A stretch of 64,000 nucleotides of DNA, taken from contig NZ_JJML01000020.1 of the NCBI RefSeq assembly GCF_000775285.1, forward strand, positions 1 to 64,000, read 5' to 3'. The notes under the pieces are model-generated. The model was not told the origin of the DNA and made no database searches. It worked only from the letters and a program-made list of their open reading frames with translations. Position 1 is the first letter of the stretch. Every line of letters begins with the position of its first letter. Positions 20,401-28,870 of the stretch are shown piece by piece. A program made the translations under genes and the position numbers. The DNA is from Neosynechococcus sphagnicola sy1. GTDB lineage: Bacteria; Cyanobacteriota; Cyanobacteriia; Neosynechococcales; Neosynechococcaceae.

Positions 20401-20584
20401 GAGCCTTGTCATTGAGTTGGGCGGTTTCCCAGTGCGACCAAGCGGTGGATTGGGTGGCGATTGCGATCGGCAAATCAGCGATGCAAACTCGCCACTGGGG
20501 TTGTAAGTCGAGCTGGGTGAACCGCCGCAGCCGCGTCATGGGATCTGGAATCAAAACCGGGGACGATGTAACGGGGGCGATCAT
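17443..20584 (-). CDS. GH38 alpha-mannosidase (one frameshift)
   Basis: A glycoside hydrolase family 38 enzyme of about 1046 residues, a retaining zinc-dependent alpha-mannosidase. The N-terminal part (20584 to about 20145) is a beta-rich lectin-like domain ending in RLVSPG; the catalytic domain then has LLGHAHLDLAWLWP (zinc His/Asp), WVPDSFGFCWQLPQIL (nucleophile Asp), a WEILGGLWVEPELN block and FNQFHDILPGSS. The middle and C-terminal beta domains follow. Deleting one base in the CCCCGGG tract (G4 at 20144-20147 on the plus strand) joins RLVSPG to HDQGACVRTQL, the usual junction. The start is uncertain: ATG 20629 is also in frame. It probably hydrolyses mannosides; whether the target is storage glycan, glycoprotein or exopolysaccharide is unknown. 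Confidence 0.85.
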
Positions 20585-20697
20585 GATTGGGATAAAATCA
20601 GGGCACTGGATGTACAGCCCCGGAGGCACTGCGCGCTGTTGAGCGATCGCCGACTGGGACTGCCCCTAATGTACCGCTTCACCTCCTCCCTATCTCC

Positions 20698-22571
20698 ATG
20701 TCTTCCACCCCTTCTGGTCGCTTCCAAAGTAGGGTTCTGCGCCTGCTATCTGAAAACAGCCGCCGCTGGTTCGATCGCAGCGATCGCGCCCTGCGTCATG
20801 CCAGGATGGCAACCCTGTGGGGGGTGCAGGTGTTTTTGTATCCCCTCTATGCCTTGTTTCAGGCGACCCGTCTGGTCGGTCGGCCCCTGCAAGCAACCGT
20901 GGATCGGGGATTGGGAGCCTTGCCCCTGGGAAAGACACAGGCCCAATCCCCTGACTGTGATGCACCGATTCAACGGGTGTTGCTTGCAACCACCCCCTGG
21001 CTGTCCATTTGGCAGTCCCTTCTTCACCCCCAGAGCTACCGACCCTTGAAAATCCCTGGCAGATCCCCCGCGATCGCCATTGGTTCGAGGGAGTACGGCA
21101 GTGGTGGCACCACTATCGCCAGTCTGTAAAGACGGTGCAGAAATCAGCCCGATCGTCGGCCTTACCGAAGTCCTTGTCGCCAGCCCCGCCGCATCCCTTG
21201 CCCGACTCCATGACCCTGGAGGGAGTGGGGCAGTCCCTTAAAGGATCGTTGACCCATCTTTGGAGCCACCTGCGGGTGTCCATCCAAGCCCTACCAGTGC
21301 TAGCGCGACAGATCCAGACTCAAAAACTCAGCCGTGGTGATCATCCCCCTCAGTCTTTGCTCCCCACCCCTGGGTTTCAAATCCAAGGAATTGCCTCCTT
21401 GGTAGCCACCCGAGAGCTGGTTTTAGTTGCCCCCCAGAATCAAATCTTGGACGTGCTGACCCCGGCACAACAACAGCAATTATGGCAACGAATTGTCTGG
21501 GAAATTGCGGCCTATTGGTACGACTGCCGCACGATTCGCTTGGCCCATCGAGATTTGCTCGCTCCCCTGCCACCTCCAGCAAATCGACCCACCCTCTTGC
21601 CCCCCGTGCGCTGGCTGCGGCAGTTAATGGCATGGGTACAACGAGGCCCCGTGGCCATCTCAGCGAATTTATTTCAAGAAGTCCATTGGCTTCAAGCAGC
21701 ACCCCCGGTAAGATCCGATCAAGAAGCAATCCAGCCGCACCTTTCCGTCCCCTCCGAACTGCGAAGGTTGAGGCCAACTGCCGTTGCCCCCCTACCCTCC
21801 ACCGACCCATCGCCCCAAGCCTTGCTTTTGAGGCGACTCCTGCCGCCGCCAGCGAATCACCCCTCACCCCCTGAAGCCTCATCCATTCAGGCAGATCACC
21901 TGGAATTACACCCCCAACCCCCTGTCCTGGCAGCATCCTCAACCGATCCTTGGCTAACGCTGCAAGATTTATTTGGGGAGCCAGCCAGTTTTCCAGCCGT
22001 CGCAGCAGTTCCCGTGCCAACCCAGTCGTTGCCCCTTGGAGCAGTCCCCGAGACCCCCCTGATTCCAAGTGAGCTAACCCCCGCCCCTGTCCTCGCCGGC
22101 CCACCTGTGGTGCAGCCTGCCCAGAGGGGCCAGTTGGCAACGATCCCCTCCTTATTAGCGGCGGCGATTCCCCCCACCGCTGCAGCGTGGCGATCCCTGA
22201 AACTCAAAGCTTGGTTGCCACGCTCCCAGACAGCTGCGACGCCCAGGATTGGAGAACTCCAGCGTCGGCAGCATCCAGCACACCCGATCCAGCCTGCCCC
22301 CGGTATTGGCGCTACGTCACCGCCATCGGCTGCAAATCCAGAATTAGTGCCCTCCCTGAGGGCGATCGCGAATCCTGCCCATGAAATCACCCCGCCCCTG
22401 TCCACCGCCTATGACCTGGAATCCCAGCCCCATTGGATTGATACCAAGGCAACGGTGGTCGGCTACGTCAAACACCCCCTCGAGCAATTGCTGGAATGGC
22501 TAGACCGGGCATTGCTGTGGTTGGAAAAGCTGCTGGTTCGTCTCTGGCAGTGGCTACAGCGATCGCCCTAG
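20698..22571 (+). CDS. Proline-rich cyanobacterial protein of unknown function (one frameshift)
   Basis: A protein of about 624 residues after joining two frames at the C5 run 21027-21031, where one added base links SLLHP to ELPTLENPWQIPRDRHW; the total length then becomes a multiple of three. The N-terminus is basic and helical (RLLSENSRRWFDRSDRALRH). A globular part (about 180-310) contains VATRELVLVAPQNQILDVLT. A long proline/alanine-rich linker of low complexity follows, and the C-terminus ends in a conserved-looking amphipathic segment, VGYVKHPLEQLLEWLDRALLW. I recall the C-terminal block in other cyanobacterial hypothetical proteins but know no function. It is divergent from the mannosidase gene. 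Confidence 0.6.
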
Positions 22572-22614
22572 GAATCCGGCTTTGAATTTTGCCCAACTTG
22601 TGTGTAACCCTGCT

Positions 22615-23155
22615 ATGACCGTCTCTGAATTCCCCTCCCTTGCCAGCTTGCCGTTTCTGCCTTACATCGATGCGGAGGGAGTACTTCCAGACTCACTTCA
22701 GGGGCAGGTTGGTGTTTTTGGCATCTTTGATCAATCACAGACCTTACAATTTATTGGCTATTCCCGCGATATTTTTCTTACCCTGCAGCAATTGTTGGTG
22801 CGGCGACCCCACGCCTGTTATTGGCTAAAAGTCCAAACCAGTGACCGTCCGAATCGCACCATGCTAGAGACGATCCGAGAAGCCTGGATGGCGGAAAATG
22901 GTTCCGTACCCCCCTGGAAATGGCACTGAACAGGCTAGTTGGAGCCAGCCCATTGATGTCAAGGGGTTAATGACCCCTGAAGAGCAGTCAAATTATGCCA
23001 ATGCCTTGGATGAGCTGACCCAGATGAAACTCCTAAAAAATGTGGCGCGGCGGGTAGAAGCTGAGATTCTGGCTGTTTTGGAGCAACGGGGCTTACGGAT
23101 GCAAATTCGGTTTAATCCCAAGTTGAAGGAAACGGGGTTGCTGGATCTCAAGTAA
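22615..23155 (+). CDS. GIY-YIG nuclease-like protein (one frameshift)
   Basis: A protein of 179 residues after removal of one C from the C6 run 22909-22914. The N-terminal part has a divergent GIY-YIG-like fold signature (QVGVFGIFDQSQTLQFIGYSRDI), and the C-terminal part, read in the next frame, has VPPGNGTEQASWSQPIDVKG and ends in MQIRFNPKLKETGLLDL, as in conserved cyanobacterial homologs. The classic catalytic Tyr pair of GIY-YIG is not clearly retained, so nuclease activity is doubtful. ATG 22615 gives the MTVSEFPSL start. It follows the proline-rich gene by 43 bp on the same strand. Confidence 0.65.
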
Positions 23156-23238
23156 GTCGGCGTCTACGTCTAGAGCAGAAGAAGTGGGTACGGGGAGGCT
23201 GCGAGAGGCTTCACCGTGAGTTCGGGATAAGTTAAATA

Positions 23239-23345
23239 CTGTAAGCCTTACAGATTAAGCATCTGCAAGCAAAATAGACGACCTTGGTAAGGGGAGGGCA
23301 TCGAACTTCTGATCCACGTCCCCCCTTTTGAAGGGGTCAGGAGGG
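23239..23345. repeat. Intergenic inverted repeats, C/G-rich dispersed-repeat-like element
   Basis: The gap before the minus-strand monooxygenase gene has a 7-1-7 inverted repeat (CTGTAAG at 23239-23245, CTTACAG at 23247-23253) and, at about 23319-23348, a C-rich run, then a short TTTTGA core, then a G-rich run. This C6-core-G6 pattern resembles the short dispersed palindromes common between cyanobacterial genes. It may also act as a transcription end for the convergent genes. Confidence 0.35.
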
Positions 23346-23410
23346 GGGTAGCTAAAGGGATCCCAAAGAAACAAGCTGACAACCCCAAAAAACTGCAAAA
23401 TACAGCGGTA

Positions 23411-24667
23411 TCAAGCTTCCTTAGAGTTTGGGGCAGCAACGGCGGCAGATAAACGTACCCGCCAAATTCCGAAGCCGACCAGACGCACCAGCAAGTATTG
23501 GAAGGGGGGAAAGCGCAGAATCCAAGGGGGATGAAATTCGCTCTTGGCTGTCAAGGCATTGGAAACCAGTTGTTTTTGAATCGTCGCTTGAACAGCTTGG
23601 ATAACTCGCACTGGTAAGGCTCGCTGGTCCTGAACCCCCGCTAGGGCAGCAATGGAAACCTGCCCTGCTTTGAGTGCGGCACTCAAGGAGTTAGCGGCTA
23701 CCACTGCATCCTGAATCGCATAGTTAATGCCCACCCCGGCAACGGGTGACATCACATGGGCGGCATCGCCAATGAGTAACAACCCTGGACGATACCACTG
23801 ACGCAAATAACTGGATTCCACCGCTAAAAAGGCAATCTCTGACCATTCAGTCAGGTTCGCGAGGCGATCGCCCAATTCAGGCACCAGTGCCGCGACCTCT
23901 TGGCGTAAAACGGGCAACCCTTGCGATCGCAGTTGTTGATAGCTGCCTTTCTCGATTACATAGCCCAACTGCCAGTGATCCTGCCGATCAATAATCACCA
24001 ATAGGTTTCCCTGCCCGGTGCGGAACCCAGAATCCAGATCGGCGGGATCATCGGCCAAACGGGGGAGGCGAAACCACAGGACATCCATGGGGGGGGAACT
24101 TTTTACCGGCTCAAACCCAGCTAACTGCCGTAGTTGGGAGAAACGACCATCCGCCCCAATGGTGAGGGGCGCTTGAATTTCGTGCCAACCTCCTTGACCA
24201 CGATAGCGAATGCCGATGACCGTGCCATTTTCTTCAACTAGTTCCTGCACATGGGCCCCCAAAATTAATTGAAAATTGGGATACCGTTGGGCCTCAGCAA
24301 TCATGAACTCAAGTAATTTCACCTGGGGGAGGACGGCAATGTAGGGAAACTTCGTCTTCAACAACCCAAAATCAGCGAGCTGGGTAACCTGGGTTGCGGT
24401 GCGGACAGTCAGGTGCTGAATTTTGCCATGGGGATGCTGCAACAGCTGATCCGCCAGTCCCAGTTGATCCAGGATCTCCAGGGTGGAGGGGTGGATGGTA
24501 TCCCCCCGAAAATCCCGGTCAAAGTCCCGATGCTGCTCCAACAGTGTCACGGGAATTTCCTGCCGTGCCAACAACAGCGCTAGCATCACTCCCGCAGGTC
24601 CACCCCCGACAATGCAACAATTCGTCTGCTGGATATCTAAAATTTCATGTTCCGCCTTGACAACCAT
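23411..24667 (-). CDS. FAD-dependent monooxygenase (PHBH/UbiH type)
   Basis: A 418-residue flavoprotein monooxygenase of the class A type. The N-terminal Rossmann motif is CCIVGGGPAGVMLALLLA (about 17-34), with an acidic end at LLEQH. The mid-region DG motif appears as TIGADGRFSQLRQLAG (about 168-183), and the second FAD motif is LLLIGDAAHVMSPVAGVGIN (about 291-310). These place it with p-hydroxybenzoate hydroxylase-like enzymes that hydroxylate aromatic or quinone substrates with NAD(P)H and oxygen. The substrate is not predictable. It is a single minus-strand gene with no obvious pathway partner nearby. Confidence 0.85.
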   Translation of the reverse strand: MVVKAEHEILDIQQTNCCIVGGGPAGVMLALLLARQEIPVTLLEQHRDFDRDFRGDTIHPSTLEILDQLGLADQLLQHPHGKIQHLTVRTATQVTQLADFGLLKTKFPYIAVLPQVKLLEFMIAEAQRYPNFQLILGAHVQELVEENGTVIGIRYRGQGGWHEIQAPLTIGADGRFSQLRQLAGFEPVKSSPPMDVLWFRLPRLADDPADLDSGFRTGQGNLLVIIDRQDHWQLGYVIEKGSYQQLRSQGLPVLRQEVAALVPELGDRLANLTEWSEIAFLAVESSYLRQWYRPGLLLIGDAAHVMSPVAGVGINYAIQDAVVAANSLSAALKAGQVSIAALAGVQDQRALPVRVIQAVQATIQKQLVSNALTAKSEFHPPWILRFPPFQYLLVRLVGFGIWRVRLSAAVAAPNSKEA

Positions 24668-24828
24668 TTTTCTCTCTCCAGTGAGTGGTTTCTTCAGCCA
24701 AAACCAGCTTCATTCAGACTCTTCCTCATTCACCTCAATTTGGGTTACGGAATGTAATCTAAAGATTGCAGTTTGTAATAATTATTCGGTCTCTGAGGTG
24801 GCATCCGATAGACTATTCTCCACATAGA

Positions 24829-25182
24829 ATGCTGGGATCAACTGAGACTTATAAAATGTTAACAATAAGCATTTGGCATCATTATTTAATCTTCGGTTCC
24901 TTTGCCGCTGCGATCGCCGGGATCTTGCTCTTATTTCTGCCAAAACTGACCCATACTCCGGAACCCTTAGAAGCAACGGAGTGGATCCTGTTGCTGATGA
25001 GTTTTGCCTATTGGAGTGTGTATTGTAGTGCCACGCTTTTACAACCCCTCTGTTTATCAGATTGGGATATCCTGCGCCTCAGTTTGAAAATCACCGCAAT
25101 TATTACTTACTTTTTAACCGTTGCTTGTATTTTGAGCTTGCCGCTCCATCGTCTGGCCATGTCCCGTCAGGTTGAAGAATAA
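24829..25182 (+). CDS. Small hydrophobic membrane protein
   Basis: A protein of 117 residues with three predicted membrane helices (about 17-35, 48-68 and 81-104) and a charged C-terminus. I chose ATG 24829; the ATG at 24856 (MLTISIWHHY) would remove nine residues, and the frame is open further upstream to 24766. I do not recognise the family. The downstream gene begins about 57 bases later on the same strand, which suggests a two-gene unit of membrane proteins. Confidence 0.5.
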   Translation: MLGSTETYKMLTISIWHHYLIFGSFAAAIAGILLLFLPKLTHTPEPLEATEWILLLMSFAYWSVYCSATLLQPLCLSDWDILRLSLKITAIITYFLTVACILSLPLHRLAMSRQVEE

Positions 25183-25238
25183 CCATCCCTTCAACGTCAG
25201 AAACAACACCGACTGGAGCAGGTTCCTGGGTTCCAAGG

Positions 25239-27573
25239 ATGGTAGCAGGTATGATCCGAAAGAGCATTTTGTCTTCTCTTTCCCCTGCTATGAAGCCCTT
25301 GATCCTAGAACGAAGACCGAAACGGCGATCGCAACGACTATTCCTAGTCATCCTTGCCCTCATGGCAGTGATTGTATTGTTGCTGGTAGGGTGGCAGCGA
25401 GAACAACCAGAATCCTTGGTAGGTAACAACTTAGTTTCGCAAGTCTCTGACTATGAGGTCACAGGCACCTTCTCCGAGACGGGTGAAACGCCAATTGAAG
25501 GGAATGTTGTGGCCTCCTTGCAACGTCACCATCCCGGTCTACTGTTGTGGAGCTCTTGGGCGGGAGCCGATCAAAACACTGGGAGCTTGACCTCTGTACC
25601 CTTTACCGCACCGATGGTGCTGACAGTTTGGGTGGCAGGCTATCCCAACGCCGAGGGCAATCAGCTACTGCTAGAAAATGTCGAAACCCAGGCGCAATAC
25701 AAACTATCAGCTACCAATCCGGGAGAAAGTTGGCGGCAAGTTCTCCTCTGGGTGCCCCTGAGCTGGCAAGGACATCCCATCCGCCTCGTTGCCAGGGATC
25801 AGACCACCACTCCAGGAGGCTGGTTAGGGGTGAGTTCCCCCCAAGAGACGGGGTGGTTAAGTTTGCTGGGGACACAGTTGGGTTCGCTGGTCATCTTGCC
25901 CCTCTATCTGCTCTACTTTGTCTTGTTCCTGGCCCCCAGTCTATTTGTAGTGCTGCTGATGATTCAGTTTGAAAATCTGCATCCAGCCTTGACCCTCATG
26001 CTGGCGATCCTGGTCAGCGCGGTCTGGGGCTATGGCTTATTCTGGCTGTATTTTCTCAATCATATTGTGGGGATTATTGGCAGCGTCTTGATGTTGTTGT
26101 TGGGACTCTACAGTGGGGTGGCAGTTTGGCGACAACGCAGCCTCCAGCGATTTATCCAATCCCCTGATGTGCTGTTCCCCACCCTGTTGATGTTTTTAGT
26201 AGGATTGTTTTATCTCTCCCTCCTCTATGTGTTTGATCCAGCCCTGTCGGCTAACAGTCTGGCCCAAACTCGTTTTTTTGCGGCTCGCCCCTCTGACAAC
26301 ACCCTGCCCTTATTACTGGCAGAAAAGCTCTATGCCGGGAAAGATCCCCGACAATTTCTGGGGGATTGGCAAAGCAGCGATCGCCCTCCCTTGCAATCGG
26401 GCATCGTGCTGCTAGAGCGACCGGTTCTAGGCATCTTGAGTCTCGGAGTCGGCTATCAACTGCTGGGCACGATCGCCCAATGTTCCTGGATTGCTGCCCT
26501 CTGGGCTTACTGCCGCACAGCGTTTACGGGGACGAAGGCTGGCTATCGCCTCACCCTGGTACTGGCAACGGCCATCTTCTCTGGCTTCTATCTCTACAAC
26601 AGTGTGTACGTCTGGCCCAAGCTCTTGGCCGGTGCCTTTACCCTCTTTGCCTTTACCTTGCTCTTACAGGAACAGGAGGATCCCCAAATACCTTCAACGG
26701 GACGCACCGCCCTAGCAGCGATCGCGGCGGGCCTGGGATTACTCTCCCACGGCAGTGCTGTCTTTACCCTGCCGGCAATGATCCTGGTACTGATCCTGCT
26801 GCGCCGAGTACCGGATTGGCGTAGCACCATCATCGGTGTGGTTTTGTGCGGGATGTTGCTGGCTCCCTGGGCTGCCTACCAGAAATTCTTTGATCCCCCC
26901 GGAGATCGCCTTGTGAAAATGCACATTGCTGGAGTTCAAGAAATTGATCCTCGCTCTTCATGGAGCGCCATTTATGATGCCTATCACGGACTCAATCCCC
27001 TCCAGCTGGGGCAAAATAAGTGGGAAAATCTAAAGACGATTGTGGGTGCAGTACCCCTGCTTGAGTCAGCCCAACTGTTTGAACACCCAACCCTGATTAC
27101 CAACTGGCGCTTGCGGGAACGGGAACACATTATCCCTGCCTTGGGATTGCTGAATCTCGGCTGGTTGGGGTTGCTAGGGCTGTGGCTCGGGGGGGGGCAA
27201 GATCGTCACAAAGGATCGCCGTATTGCCCTGGCAGCAATAGGGGTAAGCGTGATCAGTTTGCTGATGTGGGCATTGGTAATGTTTTCTGGCGGTTCGACG
27301 GTGATTACCCACAGTTCCTATGCCAGTATCATGCTAGCTTTCACCGGACTCGCCCTCTTGATTTCAGAACTCCCCGGACTGATCACCTATCCCCTCCTAG
27401 GGCTCCACACCCTGCTCTTTGCCTGGATCTGGATTGTGAACACGCCATCTGGGATTGCCGAGGCAGTGGTGAATCTGCCCAGTCTGCCCCTCCTAATCGT
27501 GGCTGTGATTAGCTGCATCGCCCTCGCCAGAGTGCTGATGCGACTGACCCAAGAGCGGCGATTTATGTCCTGA
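25239..27573 (+). CDS. Large polytopic membrane protein, putative GT-C glycosyltransferase (one frameshift)
   Basis: A protein of about 777 residues. After an N-terminal membrane helix (about 33-52) comes an extracytoplasmic beta-rich region (about 60-200), then ten or more membrane helices. The general plan, with DPALSANSLAQTRFFAARPSDN in an exposed loop after the first helices, resembles polyprenyl-phosphate-dependent GT-C proteins, but I see no decisive catalytic motif. The frame breaks in the G9 run at 27189-27197; removing one G gives LGGGKIVTKDRRIALAAIG and continues to the stop at 27573. I consider the gene intact apart from this. The function is unproven. Confidence 0.65.
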
Positions 27574-27752
27574 CGGCATGATCAATGGCTCGATCCCAGC
27601 CCGCGTCTCTCCTGCTTGCGTATTGGCCCACTCTATGTTAGTCAATCATGTGCTAGGGTTAGGGGTAAGGATTATTTTCGGCTGTGTAATTCGTTGTATC
27701 AGCGTTTCTCCGAATCTATCTCTCTACATTTACTGATTCCGGAGATACTTCC
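27574..27752. promoter_or_regulatory. 5' region of the RNA-binding protein gene
   Basis: The 179 bases upstream of rbp probably contain its promoter and a long leader. Cyanobacterial rbp genes often have long, cold-responsive 5' leaders (family knowledge). The last bases before the ATG include GGAGATACTTCC, giving a usable ribosome binding site (GGAG about 8 bases upstream). Confidence 0.4.
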
Positions 27753-28058
27753 ATGTCGATCTATGTTGGCAATTTATCCTACGAGGTCACCCAGGATGAT
27801 CTCACCCAGACCTTTTCAGAATACGGTACAGTCAAGCGGGTTCAGTTACCAACGGATCGCGAAACTGGTCGCTTGCGCGGGTTTGCCTTTGTTGAGATGG
27901 CTACAGAGGCAGAAGAAGCAGCGGCGATCGAAAAACTGGACGGTGCCGAGTGGATGGGCCGTGACCTCAAGGTGAATAAGGCGAAGCCCCGGGAAGACCG
28001 AGGGTCTTCTGGAGGGGGTAGCTGGGGGAATAAAGGTGGCTCTTCTCGACGCTATTGA
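27753..28058 (+). CDS. Cyanobacterial RRM RNA-binding protein Rbp
   Basis: A 101-residue single-RRM protein with a glycine-rich tail. RNP2 is IYVGNL (residues 3-8) and RNP1 is RGFAFVEM (about 42-49), the two strands that contact RNA. The tail (SSGGGSWGNKGGSSRRY) is of the glycine-rich type found in the cold-inducible members of the family. Such proteins bind RNA, are often induced by cold, and some help target thylakoid mRNAs. The position immediately upstream of rpsU is the classic cyanobacterial arrangement. A rho-independent terminator follows, so rpsU may be expressed partly by readthrough. Confidence 0.92.
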   Translation: MSIYVGNLSYEVTQDDLTQTFSEYGTVKRVQLPTDRETGRLRGFAFVEMATEAEEAAAIEKLDGAEWMGRDLKVNKAKPREDRGSSGGGSWGNKGGSSRRY

Positions 28059-28094
28059 GCTTTGGAGCTGAAGGTTTTAGCTCTAACGTCTTGA

Positions 28095-28121
28095 GGGCAG
28101 ACAAAGAGTCTGCCCTTTTTT
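28095..28121 (+). terminator. Rho-independent terminator between rbp and rpsU
   Basis: GGGCAGAC (28095-28102), loop AAAGA, GTCTGCCC (28108-28115), then six T (28116-28121). It is a perfect 8-bp GC-rich stem with a U-tract, the strongest terminator in the window. It lies about 37 bases after the rbp stop and about 30 before rpsU. Confidence 0.9.
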
Positions 28122-28152
28122 ATCGAGCGTTTTTCATTACTGAAGAGGTCAG

Positions 28153-28341
28153 ATGGCCCAAATCACTCCGGGCGAGAATGAAGGAATTGAGTCTGTACTG
28201 CGTCGATTTAAGCGCAAGGTTTCTAAGGCAGAAATTTTCCCTGATATGCGGAAGCATCGCCACTTTGAAACCCCCATCGAAAAACGGAAACGTAAAGAAC
28301 TTGCCAAGCATAAACAACGGAAGAGACGATCTCGCCATTGA
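28153..28341 (+). CDS. rpsU: 30S ribosomal protein S21
   Basis: A 62-residue basic protein matching bacterial S21: [20 protein letters not shown] followed by [15 protein letters not shown] and a lysine/arginine-rich C-terminus. It binds the 30S subunit near the anti-Shine-Dalgarno region and aids initiation. The length fits. It is preceded by the rbp terminator, so it needs its own promoter in the 30 bp between them or readthrough. The stop codon lies in the second copy of the 18-bp repeat. Confidence 0.93.
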   Translation: MAQITPGENEGIESVLRRFKRKVSKAEIFPDMRKHRHFETPIEKRKRKELAKHKQRKRRSRH

Positions 28342-28427
28342 GCTTTGGAGCTGATCAATCGGTTCATGACCTTGATCTAAAGTTAAGTCACCTCCCTGAC
28401 GACGTTCTTTACCCCCTTAACATCCCA

Positions 28428-28793
28428 ATGAAAATCAAAGAACTTCTGAGCCGCTACATGGCAGGTCAAAGAGATTTTAGCAACCTGAATCTCATGGCAG
28501 CCAACCTCAGAAATATGAATCTGAAGGGTGCAAATCTGAGTGGTGTGAACTTAACAAAGGCCAATCTGACGAGAACCAATTTAAGCCAGACTAATCTCTC
28601 AAATGCAATTTTGCTAGGAGCCAACCTCACCGAAACAAACTTGACAAAGGCCAACCTTACCAATGTCAAGCTCCAGGATCTCGATCTGAGTCATACCTAC
28701 CTTGGCGGGGCCATTATTACCAACGCTTTAAACCCTGGTTTTAGATCTAAGAAACCCAAACCATCGCCAACTAAAGATTCAGACCCTTGTTAA
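28428..28793 (+). CDS. Pentapeptide-repeat protein
   Basis: A 121-residue protein. After a short helical head (KIKELLSRYMAGQRDFSN), about 14 tandem pentapeptides of the A(N/D)LxX type cover residues 18-90, giving a right-handed quadrilateral beta-helix in this superfamily. The last coils degenerate into DLDLSHTYLGG, and a lysine/proline-rich tail ends the protein. The head KELLSRYMAGQRDF is shared with the other pentapeptide proteins in this window (LLRRYAMGERQF, LLKRYGAGEKNF). I chose ATG 28428; the frame is open to 28338. The function is unknown; some family members bind DNA gyrase, but nothing here shows that. Confidence 0.8.
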   Translation: MKIKELLSRYMAGQRDFSNLNLMAANLRNMNLKGANLSGVNLTKANLTRTNLSQTNLSNAILLGANLTETNLTKANLTNVKLQDLDLSHTYLGGAIITNALNPGFRSKKPKPSPTKDSDPC

Positions 28794-28870
28794 GTCAAGC
28801 CTCGCTTTAGCCAATATATCCAACGAACTCCGACCAGTGACCCTACTCTTTTTAGAAATGGATATTGATG

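Larger units (their letters stand above)
28054..28354 (+). repeat. 18-bp direct repeat at the stop codons of rbp and rpsU
   Basis: ATTGAGCTTTGGAGCTGA occurs identically at 28054-28071 and 28337-28354. In both places it begins at or within the last codon and includes the TGA stop of the preceding gene (rbp and rpsU). It contains an AGCT-TTGG-AGCT dyad. The repeats are 283 bp apart and flank rpsU, so recombination between them would delete it. The role is unknown. Confidence 0.8.

Noticed and set aside
21328-22405. Long minus-strand frames opposite the proline-rich gene
   Set aside because: Open frames arise opposite GC-rich proline/alanine codons; they lack recognisable domains and start signals.
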